Position numbers and translations under genes: made by a program. From positions 1 through 6,726 of the forward strand of contig JAFARH010000407.1 in assembly GCA_019245555.1 (NCBI GenBank): 6,726 bases of DNA. The letters run 5' to 3'. This DNA is from Betaproteobacteria bacterium. GTDB taxonomy: Bacteria > Pseudomonadota > Gammaproteobacteria > Burkholderiales > SG8-39. This document shows, in pieces, positions 1-6,554 of the stretch. Under the pieces are notes generated by a model that was given only the letters and a program-made list of their open reading frames with translations, was not told the origin of the DNA and did no database searches. The number at the start of each line of letters is the position of its first letter. The first letter of the stretch is position 1.

Positions 1-994
1 CCCGGCGTGTGTTGCGCGTGTCGCGCTTCAGCGTCGGCTTGTCGACGTCGATGAAGACCGCCACGTCGGAATTGGCAAGCTGGGGCGGCAACTCACGGCG
101 CTGCACTTCCTTCATCGTGATGTTGGCCGGCTGCTTGAGCGCGACGGGGACTTCGCTACCCTTGGCTGCATCCTGCGACCAGAAGAAGTTGAACCGCACC
201 GGGAGCGAAGCCACATCCATGCGGCCGGCCATGATCTCGGCGACGACTTTGGCGGCGGCTTCGGCCGTCAGGCGACCGCCGGGCACGAGGTCGCGATACC
301 GCGCGGCGGTGGCGTAGTGGGCGAGTTCCTCGCGCTGCTTGCCGGTCAGCACCTTGCCGTAGGCTTCGTTGAACTTGGCGATCTGCTCGCCGGTGGCCGT
401 CTCGAGCTTGGGCTTGATCGCGAGATAGCCGGCGGCGATGACTTCGTCGGGAACGTCCACGGGGTACGTGCGGTTGAAAGCCGGCATGCCGAAATGGTCG
501 TACTGCGCGAATGCCGCCGGCGCATTGGCCACGTAAACCTGCGTGACCTCGCCAACCAGCCCGTCGAGCGCGACGAACTTGTCGCTGCGCAGCGAATCGT
601 CGACCGCGATTGGCAGCGCGCGATAGGCATCGAGCGAGAGGCGCGCGGTCGTCAGCGCCTTGATCACACCCGCCCATTCCGTGATCGGCTGCGGCTGGCC
701 GGCGAAAGGCTTGAGCACGCTCTCCGCTTCGGCGAAGCGCGCCTCATAAGGAGTGTTAACGGAAGTCTTCAGCCGCGCTAGCAGCGCCTTGTTCTGCTCC
801 GCGTTGTCCCAGAAGTAGGAGCGGTTCTCGCCCCAGTAGCGCGCGGCTTCTTCGGGTTTGCTCTGGTCGAGGAGGTCGGCGAGGTTTTTCTCGTGGGGCG
901 CACCGATGGAGGTGAGCGGCGGAAGCTGCGCGTGCGCGGTCGCGCAAAGGAAAAGCAGCATCGTTACCGCGAGCGCACTCCACCTGCCCAACAT
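1..994 (-). CDS. Secreted protein of unknown function, C-terminus beyond the left edge
   Basis: Reading leftward from an ATG at 994-992 gives 331 codons without a stop, running off the window, so the C-terminus is missing. The first 22 residues (MLGRWSALAVTMLLFLCATAHA) form a classical Sec signal peptide with an Arg, a hydrophobic core and an AHA cleavage site before QLPPL, so the product is probably periplasmic or exported. The upstream bases AGAAGGGGGG give a plausible ribosome binding site about 8 bases before the ATG, which supports this start. The mature part is mostly helical in character and rich in Ala, Lys and Glu, with aromatic-rich patches near residues 53-62 (RYWGENRSYF) and 164-178 (AQYDHFGMPAFNRTY). 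I see no membrane segments after the signal peptide, no Cys in the mature part and no catalytic motif that I recognise. I cannot assign a family. The gene lies downstream of the ABC-F gene on the same strand, 91 bases away, and may have its own promoter. Confidence is high that it is a gene and low for any function. Confidence 0.85.
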   Translation of the reverse strand, partial: MLGRWSALAVTMLLFLCATAHAQLPPLTSIGAPHEKNLADLLDQSKPEEAARYWGENRSYFWDNAEQNKALLARLKTSVNTPYEARFAEAESVLKPFAGQPQPITEWAGVIKALTTARLSLDAYRALPIAVDDSLRSDKFVALDGLVGEVTQVYVANAPAAFAQYDHFGMPAFNRTYPVDVPDEVIAAGYLAIKPKLETATGEQIAKFNEAYGKVLTGKQREELAHYATAARYRDLVPGGRLTAEAAAKVVAEIMAGRMDVASLPVRFNFFWSQDAAKGSEVPVALKQPANITMKEVQRRELPPQLANSDVAVFIDVDKPTLKRDTRNTRR

Positions 995-1085
995 GGCCCC
1001 CCCTTCTCGCTTCTTGGCAGCCGCCGGCCAAGCAGCTGCAGCCGCTAGTTTACGCTGGCTTCTTCATCTTCCGCCTGAGGTTTAC
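995..1085 (-). other. Intergenic leader with a small inverted repeat
   Basis: This 91-base gap separates the ABC-F stop codon from the secreted-protein start on the same strand. It contains a perfect 6-base inverted repeat, CTTGGC at 1013-1018 and GCCAAG at 1027-1032, with an 8-base GC-rich loop. It also contains a short palindrome, GCAGCTGC, at 1033-1040. No run of U follows the hairpin in the minus-strand RNA, so it is not a convincing intrinsic terminator for the ABC-F gene. It would sit in the 5' leader of the secreted-protein mRNA. No strong promoter is visible; TAAACT on the minus strand is only a weak -10 match with no -35 partner. Confidence 0.35.
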
Positions 1086-2939
1086 TCAGTTTTCTAATTC
1101 CGCTTGCCGCGCCAGCCACTCGGTTTCCAGCTGGTCGAGCTCGCGACGCAGGTAAGCCTGATCCGCCGCAAGGCCTTTGTAAGCCTCTCCGTCGCCATAG
1201 GTGGCCGGATCAACCAGCCGCGCCTCGACTGCTGCGATTTCGACGCCGAGCCTTTTCATTTGTTCTTCCAGGCGCTGGATTCGGCTTTGTAAATTTTTCT
1301 TAGCGCCGGCCTTTCGCGGACTCGGTTTAGCCGCCGGACCCGGCTTTGGCCGAGGAGCGACGCGATTCAGGAGGCTCGCGCGGTAGTCGTCGAGGTCGCC
1401 CTCGAATGCGCTCACCCGGCCGCCACGGACGATGACGAGCTGCTCGGTGCTCGCACGGAGCAAGTGCCGGTCGTGCGACACGAGCACCAGCGTGCCTTCG
1501 AACTGGGCGAGCGCGACGGTCAGCGCCTCGCGTGTCTCCAGGTCCAGATGGTTCGTCGGCTCGTCGAGCAGCAGCAGGTTCGGCCGCTGCCAGACGATGA
1601 GCGCGAGCGCGAGGCGCGCCTTCTCGCCACCGGAAAAGTGCTCGACGGGTCCGGTCGCCATGTCACCGGGAAAGTTGAAGCTGCCGAGGTAGTCGCGCAG
1701 CTCCTGCTCGCGAGGTTTGGAAGATGAGCCGTCGCTCAGTCGCGACAGATGCCAGAGCGGCGACTGGTCGTCGCGCAGCATCTCCACCTGGTGCTGCGCG
1801 AAGTAGCCGACCACCAAGCCCTTGTTCACCACGGCGCTCCCGCCAAGCGGCGGCAGGACACCTGCGATCGTCTTGATGAGCGTGCTCTTCCCTGCCCCGT
1901 TAACACCGAGCAGCCCGATGCGCTCGTTCGCGCGGAGCGTGAGCATTACGCCCTCGAGCACCTTGCGTTCCGCATATCCAGCCGCCACCTGCTCCAGCAC
2001 AAGCAATGGATCGGGCGAGCGCTCGGGGTCGCGGAACTCAAAGGAGAACGGCGCGGCCGCATGCACTGGCGCGAGATCTTCCATGCGCGCCAGCATCTTC
2101 ATCCGGCTCTGCGCCTGCTTTGCCTTCGTCGCCTTGGCGCGGAAACGATCGATGAACGATTGCAGGTGCGCGCGCTCGCGCTGCTGCTTCTCGTATTGCG
2201 CCTGCTGCAGAACGAGGCCTTGCGCGCGCTGCTCTTCGAATGCGGAGTAGTTGCCGCTGTAGCGCCGCAGCTTGCGCGAGTCGATGTGCACGACCGTCTC
2301 GACGACGCCATCGAGGAAATCGCGGTCGTGCGAGACGATGATCAGCGTGCCGGGATAGCGCTTGAGCCAGTCCTCGAGCCAGACGATGGCGTCGAGGTCG
2401 AGGTGGTTCGTCGGCTCATCCAGGAGAAGCAGATCGGAGCGGCACATCAGCGCCTGCGCGAGGTTGAGGCGCATGCGCCACCCGCCCGAGAAGCTCGCGA
2501 CCGGCTGCTCGAGCTCCTCCTTGCCGAAGCCGAGACCCAGCAGCAGCGTTTCGGCGCGCGAGCGCGCGGTGTAGGCATCGGCATCCGCGAGCGCCGCATG
2601 CAGCTCGCCCATCAGCGCCCCGTCGTCCTCGGCTTCCGCGACGGCGAGCTTCGCCTCGAGCTCGCGCAGCGCCGTATCGCCGTCGATCGCATATTCGGTC
2701 GCGGGCCGGTCGAGCGCGGGTGTTTCCTGCGCGACATGCGCGATCCTCCAGTGCGCCGGGAACTCCACATCGCCCTTGTCGGCATGCAGCTCGCCCTGCA
2801 GCAATGAGAAAAGGCTCGACTTGCCGGACCCGTTCGCGCCGATGAGGCCGACGCGCTCGCCCTGGTGAAGCGTGAGGTCGGTGCCTTCGAGGAGAACCTT
2901 CGCGCCGCGCGCGAGGGTGACTTGGGAGAAGCGGATCAA
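1086..2939 (-). CDS. yheS: YheS-type ABC-F ATPase (ribosome-associated)
   Basis: This is a 617-residue soluble protein with two ABC ATPase domains in one chain and no membrane segments, the ABC-F architecture. Domain 1 has Walker A GANGSGKSS at 34-42, signature FSGGWRMRL at 150-158, Walker B LLLLDEP with D174/E175, and H-loop H204. Domain 2 has Walker A GVNGAGKST at 345-353, signature FSGGEKARL at 435-443, Walker B with D459/E460, and H-loop H489. Both catalytic glutamates are intact. The linker, about residues 235-300, carries the highly conserved FRAKATKAKQAQSR segment, and a Lys/Pro-rich stretch followed by a coiled coil fills about 530-617. From memory, the order and wording of these segments follow E. 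coli YheS (about 637 residues) closely throughout. ABC-F proteins bind the ribosomal E site and relieve or modulate stalled translation; the exact role of YheS is less certain. The start is TTG at 2939-2937: it matches the family N-terminus (MIRFSQVTLARG), and an in-frame TAG lies five codons upstream with no ATG or GTG between. No Shine-Dalgarno sequence is evident close to it. Confidence 0.95.
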   Translation of the reverse strand: MIRFSQVTLARGAKVLLEGTDLTLHQGERVGLIGANGSGKSSLFSLLQGELHADKGDVEFPAHWRIAHVAQETPALDRPATEYAIDGDTALRELEAKLAVAEAEDDGALMGELHAALADADAYTARSRAETLLLGLGFGKEELEQPVASFSGGWRMRLNLAQALMCRSDLLLLDEPTNHLDLDAIVWLEDWLKRYPGTLIIVSHDRDFLDGVVETVVHIDSRKLRRYSGNYSAFEEQRAQGLVLQQAQYEKQQRERAHLQSFIDRFRAKATKAKQAQSRMKMLARMEDLAPVHAAAPFSFEFRDPERSPDPLLVLEQVAAGYAERKVLEGVMLTLRANERIGLLGVNGAGKSTLIKTIAGVLPPLGGSAVVNKGLVVGYFAQHQVEMLRDDQSPLWHLSRLSDGSSSKPREQELRDYLGSFNFPGDMATGPVEHFSGGEKARLALALIVWQRPNLLLLDEPTNHLDLETREALTVALAQFEGTLVLVSHDRHLLRASTEQLVIVRGGRVSAFEGDLDDYRASLLNRVAPRPKPGPAAKPSPRKAGAKKNLQSRIQRLEEQMKRLGVEIAAVEARLVDPATYGDGEAYKGLAADQAYLRRELDQLETEWLARQAELEN

Positions 2940-2964
2940 GCGGCGCGCATTCTACAATCTCCGC
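2940..2964. promoter_or_regulatory. Candidate divergent promoter with overlapping -10 elements
   Basis: The 25 bases between the divergent ABC-F and Bug start codons contain ATTCTACAAT at 2949-2958. On the plus strand this gives the -10-like TACAAT (2953-2958), which would place a transcription start at about 2965, the first base of the Bug start codon. On the minus strand it gives TAGAAT (2954-2949), which would start transcription near 2942, three bases before the ABC-F TTG. Each hexamer matches TATAAT at five of six positions. No -35 with good spacing is visible on either strand, and neither gene has a Shine-Dalgarno sequence next to its start, which fits leaderless or nearly leaderless mRNAs. 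This is a sequence-based inference only. Confidence 0.45.
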
Positions 2965-3915
2965 ATGAGACAACTGCTCGCACTTCTCGCGCTGTGCTGC
3001 TCGCAAGCGCTGGCGCAGTACCCGTCCAAGCCGATCACGCTGATCGTTCCATTCCCGCCTGGCGGCTCGACCGACATCATCGGGCGCATCGCCGCCGAAG
3101 GCATGCAGCGCGAGCTGGGGCAGCCTTTCGTCGTCGACAACCGCGGCGGCGCCGGCGGCGCGATCGGCGCCAAGGCGATCGCGGACGCGACGCCCGACGG
3201 CTACACGCTCGGCATCGCGACCATCTCAACCCACGTCGTGAACCCCGTCGTGCAGAAGGATTTGCGCTACGACCCGCTCAAGGACTTCACTTACGTGAGC
3301 CAGATCGCGGTGGTGCCGAACTCGATGTCGGTGCATCCATCCGTGCCCGCGAAAAACATGGCGGAATTCGTCGAGTACGCGCGCAAGAACCCCGGCAAGC
3401 TCAACTACGGTACGCCCGGCGTCGGCAGTCTCGGCCATCTCATCGGCGAGACGTTCAAGTATTCCGCCAGGGTGAACCTCACTCACGTGCCCTATCGCGG
3501 CGCCGGCCCGGCGCTCAACGACGCGCTCGGCGGCCAGGTCCAGGTGCTCTTCGACAACCTGCCCTCGTCGCTGCCGCACATCCAGTCCGGCAAGCTGCGC
3601 GCGCTCGCCGTGGCGAACGACAAGCGTGTAGCGAGCATCCCGGACGTGCCGACCTTCGCCGAGACCGGCCTTCCGCTGGTGAACGATCCGTCCTGGTTTG
3701 GCCTTGTCGGCCCGGCGAAAGTGCCGGACGAGGTGACGAAGAAGCTTTACTCCGCGCTTGTCGCGACGCTCAAGCACCCAGAGGTGCAGAAACGCATCGC
3801 CGACAACGCATCGCTCCCCGTTGGCAATTCACCGGAGGAGTTCCGCAAAATCGTGGCAACCGCGCTCGACAACACGCGCAAGGTCGTACGCGAGGCGAAC
3901 CTGAAGTTCGAGTAG
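2965..3915 (+). CDS. Bug/TctC-family periplasmic solute-binding protein
   Basis: This 316-residue protein is of the usual Bug length (about 320). Residues 1-17 (MRQLLALLALCCSQALA) form a signal peptide with an ALA cleavage site, giving a mature protein that begins QYPSKPITL. Family signatures follow in order: VPFPPGGSTDIIGR at 28-41, the NRGGAGGAIGAKAIA loop at 59-73 followed by PDGYTL at 77-82, GTPGVGSLGHL at 149-159, the VPYRGAGPALNDALGGQV stretch at 175-192, SGKLRALAV at 208-216, and DVPTFAETGLP at 227-237. Family members are secreted receptors that capture carboxylates, amino acids or related small acids, classically for the tripartite TctABC transporters; the ligand cannot be read from the sequence. 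No TctA or TctB membrane gene is in the window, so this is probably one of the many orphan Bug proteins typical of Burkholderiales. The ATG at 2965 is chosen because a more upstream in-frame ATG at 2872 would overlap the ABC-F gene and bury the signal peptide. The Cys pair at 11-12 does not form a good lipobox. Confidence 0.94.
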   Translation: MRQLLALLALCCSQALAQYPSKPITLIVPFPPGGSTDIIGRIAAEGMQRELGQPFVVDNRGGAGGAIGAKAIADATPDGYTLGIATISTHVVNPVVQKDLRYDPLKDFTYVSQIAVVPNSMSVHPSVPAKNMAEFVEYARKNPGKLNYGTPGVGSLGHLIGETFKYSARVNLTHVPYRGAGPALNDALGGQVQVLFDNLPSSLPHIQSGKLRALAVANDKRVASIPDVPTFAETGLPLVNDPSWFGLVGPAKVPDEVTKKLYSALVATLKHPEVQKRIADNASLPVGNSPEEFRKIVATALDNTRKVVREANLKFE

Positions 3916-5652
3916 TTACTGTCCGGCGAGCATCAGCTCGCGGATCGAGCGTACCGGCGCGCTGCCGTAGGACAGGAACTGGTTGTTGAACTGCTTCACC
4001 GAGAAAGCGCTGCCCTGTTTTGCACGCATCTCATCGCGGAGCGCGGTGATCTCGGCATAGCCGTTGTAGTAGCTCGTGAGCTGCACCTGCGTGAACGTCG
4101 CGCGGCGCCACTTTTCCGTGGCTTCGGTCTGCTGCTGGAACGCTTCGCGCGTCATCATCGTGATCGCCGCATCGCGCGACAGGTCCTTGGTCTGGATCTC
4201 GTAGTCGAGGACCGTGTTGAGTACCGCGCGCAGGTTCCACTTCATCCAGGCGAGCCACATTTCCGGCGTGCCGCCGCCGTAGCCGGCATCCATCATCACT
4301 TTTTCACCGAAGACGGCCCAGCCCTCGATCATCGAGCCGTTGCCGAACACCGACTTCACCAGGCTGCCCGACTTGTTCGCATGCATGAGCTGCGTGTAGT
4401 GCCCCGGGATCGCCTCGTGGATATTCAGGATCTGCAGCGTCCAGTCGTTGTATTCGCGAAGGTAGGACTCGGCCTGCTCGGCTGTAAAGCCGTCGAGCGG
4501 CGTCACGTTGTAATAGGTATTCGCCGTCGGATTGAGCGGGCCCGCCGCGCTCACCGACGCACCCGCGCCGGACCCGCGCATGAAGGGCGGCGTCTCGCGC
4601 ACCACCAGCGGACGCGTCGGATCCTGGTCGAGCAAATCCTTCTGGCGCACGAACGCTTCAAGCTCGGGCACCTGCTTCCGCACGGCACTCACGAAGTCAT
4701 CGCGGGCAACATGGTGCTTCGCCATTTCGTCCAACACCGCGCGGATCATCACCAGGCGGTCGGCCGGCATCGGTGCGCCAGCCATGTATTTTGGCCAGAG
4801 CTCCTGCGCTCGCTTTTCCATCGAGTCATGCAGCGCCGCCTTCTCTGCGAGCGCTCGCTGGTACAGCTGCTCCGCGGTAAAGCCCGATTGGATGTCGTAG
4901 GCGAATTTCTGCTGGTAGAGCTCAGGACCGATGCGGAAGTTGCGCGTGCCCTTCAGGGTTCCCAGATAGGCAATGTAGTCGTCGATGGCGGCTTTCGCTG
5001 CTGTCGCGCGCTGCTTGAAGAGCGCCTTCTCTTCGGAGCTCAGGTCCGACGATTCCACTTTTTTCTCGAGCCCGTCATCGAAGATCCGGGCCGCTCCCCG
5101 GTTCTGGCGCAGGGCGAGGTCGATGTGCTCCGCGGTCGGGTCCGAGATGCTCGCCTTCGCTGCCGTGTAGTACGCCGGCACATTTGCGAGCCTCGCAAGG
5201 GTCTGCCGCAGGCGCGTGTCCAACGGCGCGTACTCGGTGTCGAGCACGAGATCGATGTCCGGCCCCACGTTGTAGAACGACGGCTCCCATTGCCACGGTT
5301 TGAAAGTGACGATGTACCAGCGGTTACGCTCGAAGCGGTTCTTGAGGATGTCGAGGTCGACCCGATTCGACGGGTTGAGCGCCGCCCGATCGAACTGTGC
5401 GAGCGCTGCGAGCTGGCGGTCGTAGAACGCGACCGAGCGCTCGCGCCGCGCCTGGTCCGGCACGGTTAGCTGGTCGGCATATTTGTAGTTGCCGTTGCGC
5501 ACGGCAAGCTCGGGGAATTCCTGCCACACCTCTTCGAGGACGCGCGCCGCGTGGGCCTGAAAGCGCTGGTCGGCGTTCATGTCAGTAGTCGGGGCGGCGC
5601 TGCAGCCGGCAAGGATCAAAAGCAGGGCAAGGGGGCGCATGGCGGGCGCCAT
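3916..5652 (-). CDS. DUF885 family lipoprotein, putative metallopeptidase
   Basis: This 578-residue protein begins with a lipoprotein signal peptide. The core LALLLILAGC gives lipobox L14-A15-G16-C17, so it should be lipid-anchored in the envelope. Asp does not follow the Cys (SAAP does), which favours outer-membrane sorting. The rest matches DUF885 (COG4805) proteins in length and motifs: the N-terminal half is a helical scaffold, and the C-terminal part carries IHEAIPGH at 411-418 (H412, E413, H418) followed by IEGWAVFGE with E443. A His-Glu/His pair plus a downstream Glu resembles the zinc site of gluzincin-type peptidases, and the family is usually grouped with that fold, but activity for this protein is inferred. 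Two starts are possible: ATG at 5652, used here, and ATG at 5640, which gives the more typical MRPLALLLILAGC leader. Neither has a clear ribosome binding site. Its TAA stop directly abuts the convergent Bug gene's TAG. Confidence 0.9.
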   Translation of the reverse strand: MAPAMRPLALLLILAGCSAAPTTDMNADQRFQAHAARVLEEVWQEFPELAVRNGNYKYADQLTVPDQARRERSVAFYDRQLAALAQFDRAALNPSNRVDLDILKNRFERNRWYIVTFKPWQWEPSFYNVGPDIDLVLDTEYAPLDTRLRQTLARLANVPAYYTAAKASISDPTAEHIDLALRQNRGAARIFDDGLEKKVESSDLSSEEKALFKQRATAAKAAIDDYIAYLGTLKGTRNFRIGPELYQQKFAYDIQSGFTAEQLYQRALAEKAALHDSMEKRAQELWPKYMAGAPMPADRLVMIRAVLDEMAKHHVARDDFVSAVRKQVPELEAFVRQKDLLDQDPTRPLVVRETPPFMRGSGAGASVSAAGPLNPTANTYYNVTPLDGFTAEQAESYLREYNDWTLQILNIHEAIPGHYTQLMHANKSGSLVKSVFGNGSMIEGWAVFGEKVMMDAGYGGGTPEMWLAWMKWNLRAVLNTVLDYEIQTKDLSRDAAITMMTREAFQQQTEATEKWRRATFTQVQLTSYYNGYAEITALRDEMRAKQGSAFSVKQFNNQFLSYGSAPVRSIRELMLAGQ

Positions 5653-5662
5653 GGTATGCCAT
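5651..5662. promoter_or_regulatory. Near-palindrome over the DUF885 start
   Basis: ATGGTATGCCAT is a 12-base dyad with one mismatch between half-sites (ATGGTA against TGCCAT). It overlaps the outermost start codon of the DUF885 gene on the minus strand. It could be a small operator or a chance palindrome; nothing else in the sequence decides this. Confidence 0.2.
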
Positions 5663-5723
5663 TACGTCTGGCTGTCGCATTGCTGTCGTGGCGCGCGGCC
5701 CGGTTTTTCGCCACAGTACCGCC
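5653..5723. promoter_or_regulatory. Divergent intergenic region with candidate operator repeats
   Basis: These 71 bases must hold the control region for the XRE-2TM/VOC unit and probably for the divergent DUF885 gene. Two repeats stand out. GTGGCG at 5688-5693 and CGCCAC at 5709-5714 are perfect inverted arms whose centres are 21 bases apart, about two helical turns, ending 9 bases before the XRE start codon. GCTGTCG occurs twice in direct orientation, at 5671-5677 and 5682-5688, 11 bases apart, or one helical turn. XRE proteins often autoregulate through dyads near their own promoter, so the inverted repeat is a reasonable operator candidate. No confident -35/-10 pair was found on either strand. 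Confidence 0.35.
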
Positions 5724-6176
5724 ATGCTGATTCAGAAACTGCGCCTCAAGCGGGGGTGGTCACAGCAGCAACTGGCCGACGCCAGCGGCTTGAGCGCCAG
5801 GACGATTCAGCGCCTCGAGAACGGCCATGCCGCAAGCACCGAATCGCTGAAGTGCCTCGCGGCGGTATTCGAGGTCGATTTCGCCACCCTCGCTCCGGGA
5901 GACACCATGGACGACAGGAAAGAACAGGAAGCTTTCCGCTATGTGCGCAGGCTTCGCGGGTTCTACGTGCACCTCTTCCAGTATGTGTTCGTGATCGCCG
6001 GCCTCGCGGCGATCAACCTCATCTTCATGCCGCGCTATCTCTGGGTGATCTGGGTGATGGCCGGCTGGGGCATTGGGTTGTTCGGGCACGCCTTCATGGT
6101 GTTCAGGCCGGCGTGGTTCCTCGGGCCCGAATGGGAGCGCGCGCAGGTCGAGAAGCGGCTGGGGCGCTCGCTGTGA
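5724..6176 (+). CDS. XRE-type HTH regulator fused to a 2TM membrane domain
   Basis: This is a 150-residue protein. Residues about 1-58 form an XRE/Cro-type helix-turn-helix domain: LRLKRGWSQQQLADASGLS then ARTIQRLENG, where SQQQLA and the TIQRLENG recognition helix are typical of the family. A short charged linker (about 60-72) leads into a 2TM domain: RLRGFYVHLFQYVFVIAGL, then INLI, then WVIWVMAGWGIGLFGHAF, with two predicted membrane helices at about 82-100 and 106-124 and an amphipathic, basic tail. The conserved FY-H, IN and GWGIGL-H pattern is what I expect of the 2TM family. The protein is therefore probably an inner-membrane-tethered one-component regulator with a cytoplasmic DNA-binding domain. 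The ATG at 5724 is preferred over an in-frame GTG at 5688 because XRE domains usually begin within a few residues of IQKLRLKRGWS. No strong ribosome binding site is seen. It overlaps the following VOC gene by 4 bases, so the two are likely co-translated. Its targets and signal are unknown. Confidence 0.88.
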   Translation: MLIQKLRLKRGWSQQQLADASGLSARTIQRLENGHAASTESLKCLAAVFEVDFATLAPGDTMDDRKEQEAFRYVRRLRGFYVHLFQYVFVIAGLAAINLIFMPRYLWVIWVMAGWGIGLFGHAFMVFRPAWFLGPEWERAQVEKRLGRSL

Positions 6177-6553
6177 ATCTCGCGCATGCCAGCATCGGCC
6201 AGCTGATGATCCCGGTCGACGATTTCGACCGCGGGGTGGCCTTCTACCGGGACGTGCTCGGCCTGCCCTTCCTTTTCGCTGCGCCACCGCAAATGGCGTT
6301 CTTCATGTGCGGCAACGTGCGCCTGCTGGTGGGTGTGCTGCCTCCGGGTGAGAAGGCGCAGCGTGGCTCCGCCATCTACTTCCGGGTGTCGGACATCAAT
6401 GCCGTCCACGGCGAGCTGCAAGGAAAAGGCACCCAGTTCCGCGCGGCGCCTCACCTCGTCCATCGCACGCCGCAATCCGAGCTCTGGCTCGCCGAGTTCA
6501 CCGATCCGGACGGCAATCAGCTCGCGCTCATGGAGGAGCGCAAGCCCAAGTAA
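6173..6553 (+). CDS. VOC-superfamily (glyoxalase-fold) protein lacking metal ligands
   Basis: This 126-residue protein has the size of a single VOC unit with two beta-alpha-beta-beta-beta modules. Module 1 shows IGQLMIPVDDFDRGVAFYRDVLGLPF; module 2 shows IYFRVSDINAVHGEL and ends in the family hallmark FTDPDGNQLALMEE. The GTG start at 6173 lies inside the XRE-2TM stop (GTGA overlap), a classic translational-coupling arrangement, and the protein begins right before the first strand as expected. Aligned by eye with E. coli glyoxalase I, whose ligands are H5, E56, H74 and E122, the equivalent positions here are Q10, L51, A67 and A118, so none of the four metal ligands is present. Metal-dependent glyoxalase or dioxygenase chemistry is therefore unlikely, and a metal-free role such as small-molecule binding, as in bleomycin-binding relatives, is more plausible. 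The substrate is unknown. Its coupling to a membrane-tethered regulator suggests a related sensing or resistance function, which is inference. Confidence 0.9.
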   Translation: MNLAHASIGQLMIPVDDFDRGVAFYRDVLGLPFLFAAPPQMAFFMCGNVRLLVGVLPPGEKAQRGSAIYFRVSDINAVHGELQGKGTQFRAAPHLVHRTPQSELWLAEFTDPDGNQLALMEERKPK

Positions 6554-6554
6554 A

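Noticed and set aside
156..677. Minus-strand 173-codon frame at the left end
   Set aside because: It lies in a different frame from the continuous 331-codon reading with a signal peptide, and its translation is Arg-rich without motifs.
1013..1032. Hairpin as an intrinsic terminator for the ABC-F gene
   Set aside because: The stem is only 6 base pairs with an 8-base loop, and no U-tract follows on the minus strand.
1749..2807. Long plus-strand open frame (352 codons) opposite the ABC-F gene
   Set aside because: It is fully antisense to a strongly supported ABC-F gene, its translation is Arg/Leu/His-rich low-complexity with no motif, and such frames are expected in high-GC DNA.
2872..2964. 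Upstream extension of the Bug gene to an ATG at 2872
   Set aside because: It would add 31 Arg-rich residues before a good signal peptide and overlap the divergent ABC-F coding region.
4381..5469. Long plus-strand open frame (362 codons) opposite the DUF885 gene
   Set aside because: Arg/Val-rich translation with no recognisable domain, entirely antisense to the DUF885 gene.
5579..6172. Plus-strand frame extending the VOC gene 198 codons upstream
   Set aside because: This part overlaps the XRE-2TM gene in another frame and is Arg-rich without motifs; the VOC fold begins just after the GTG at 6173.
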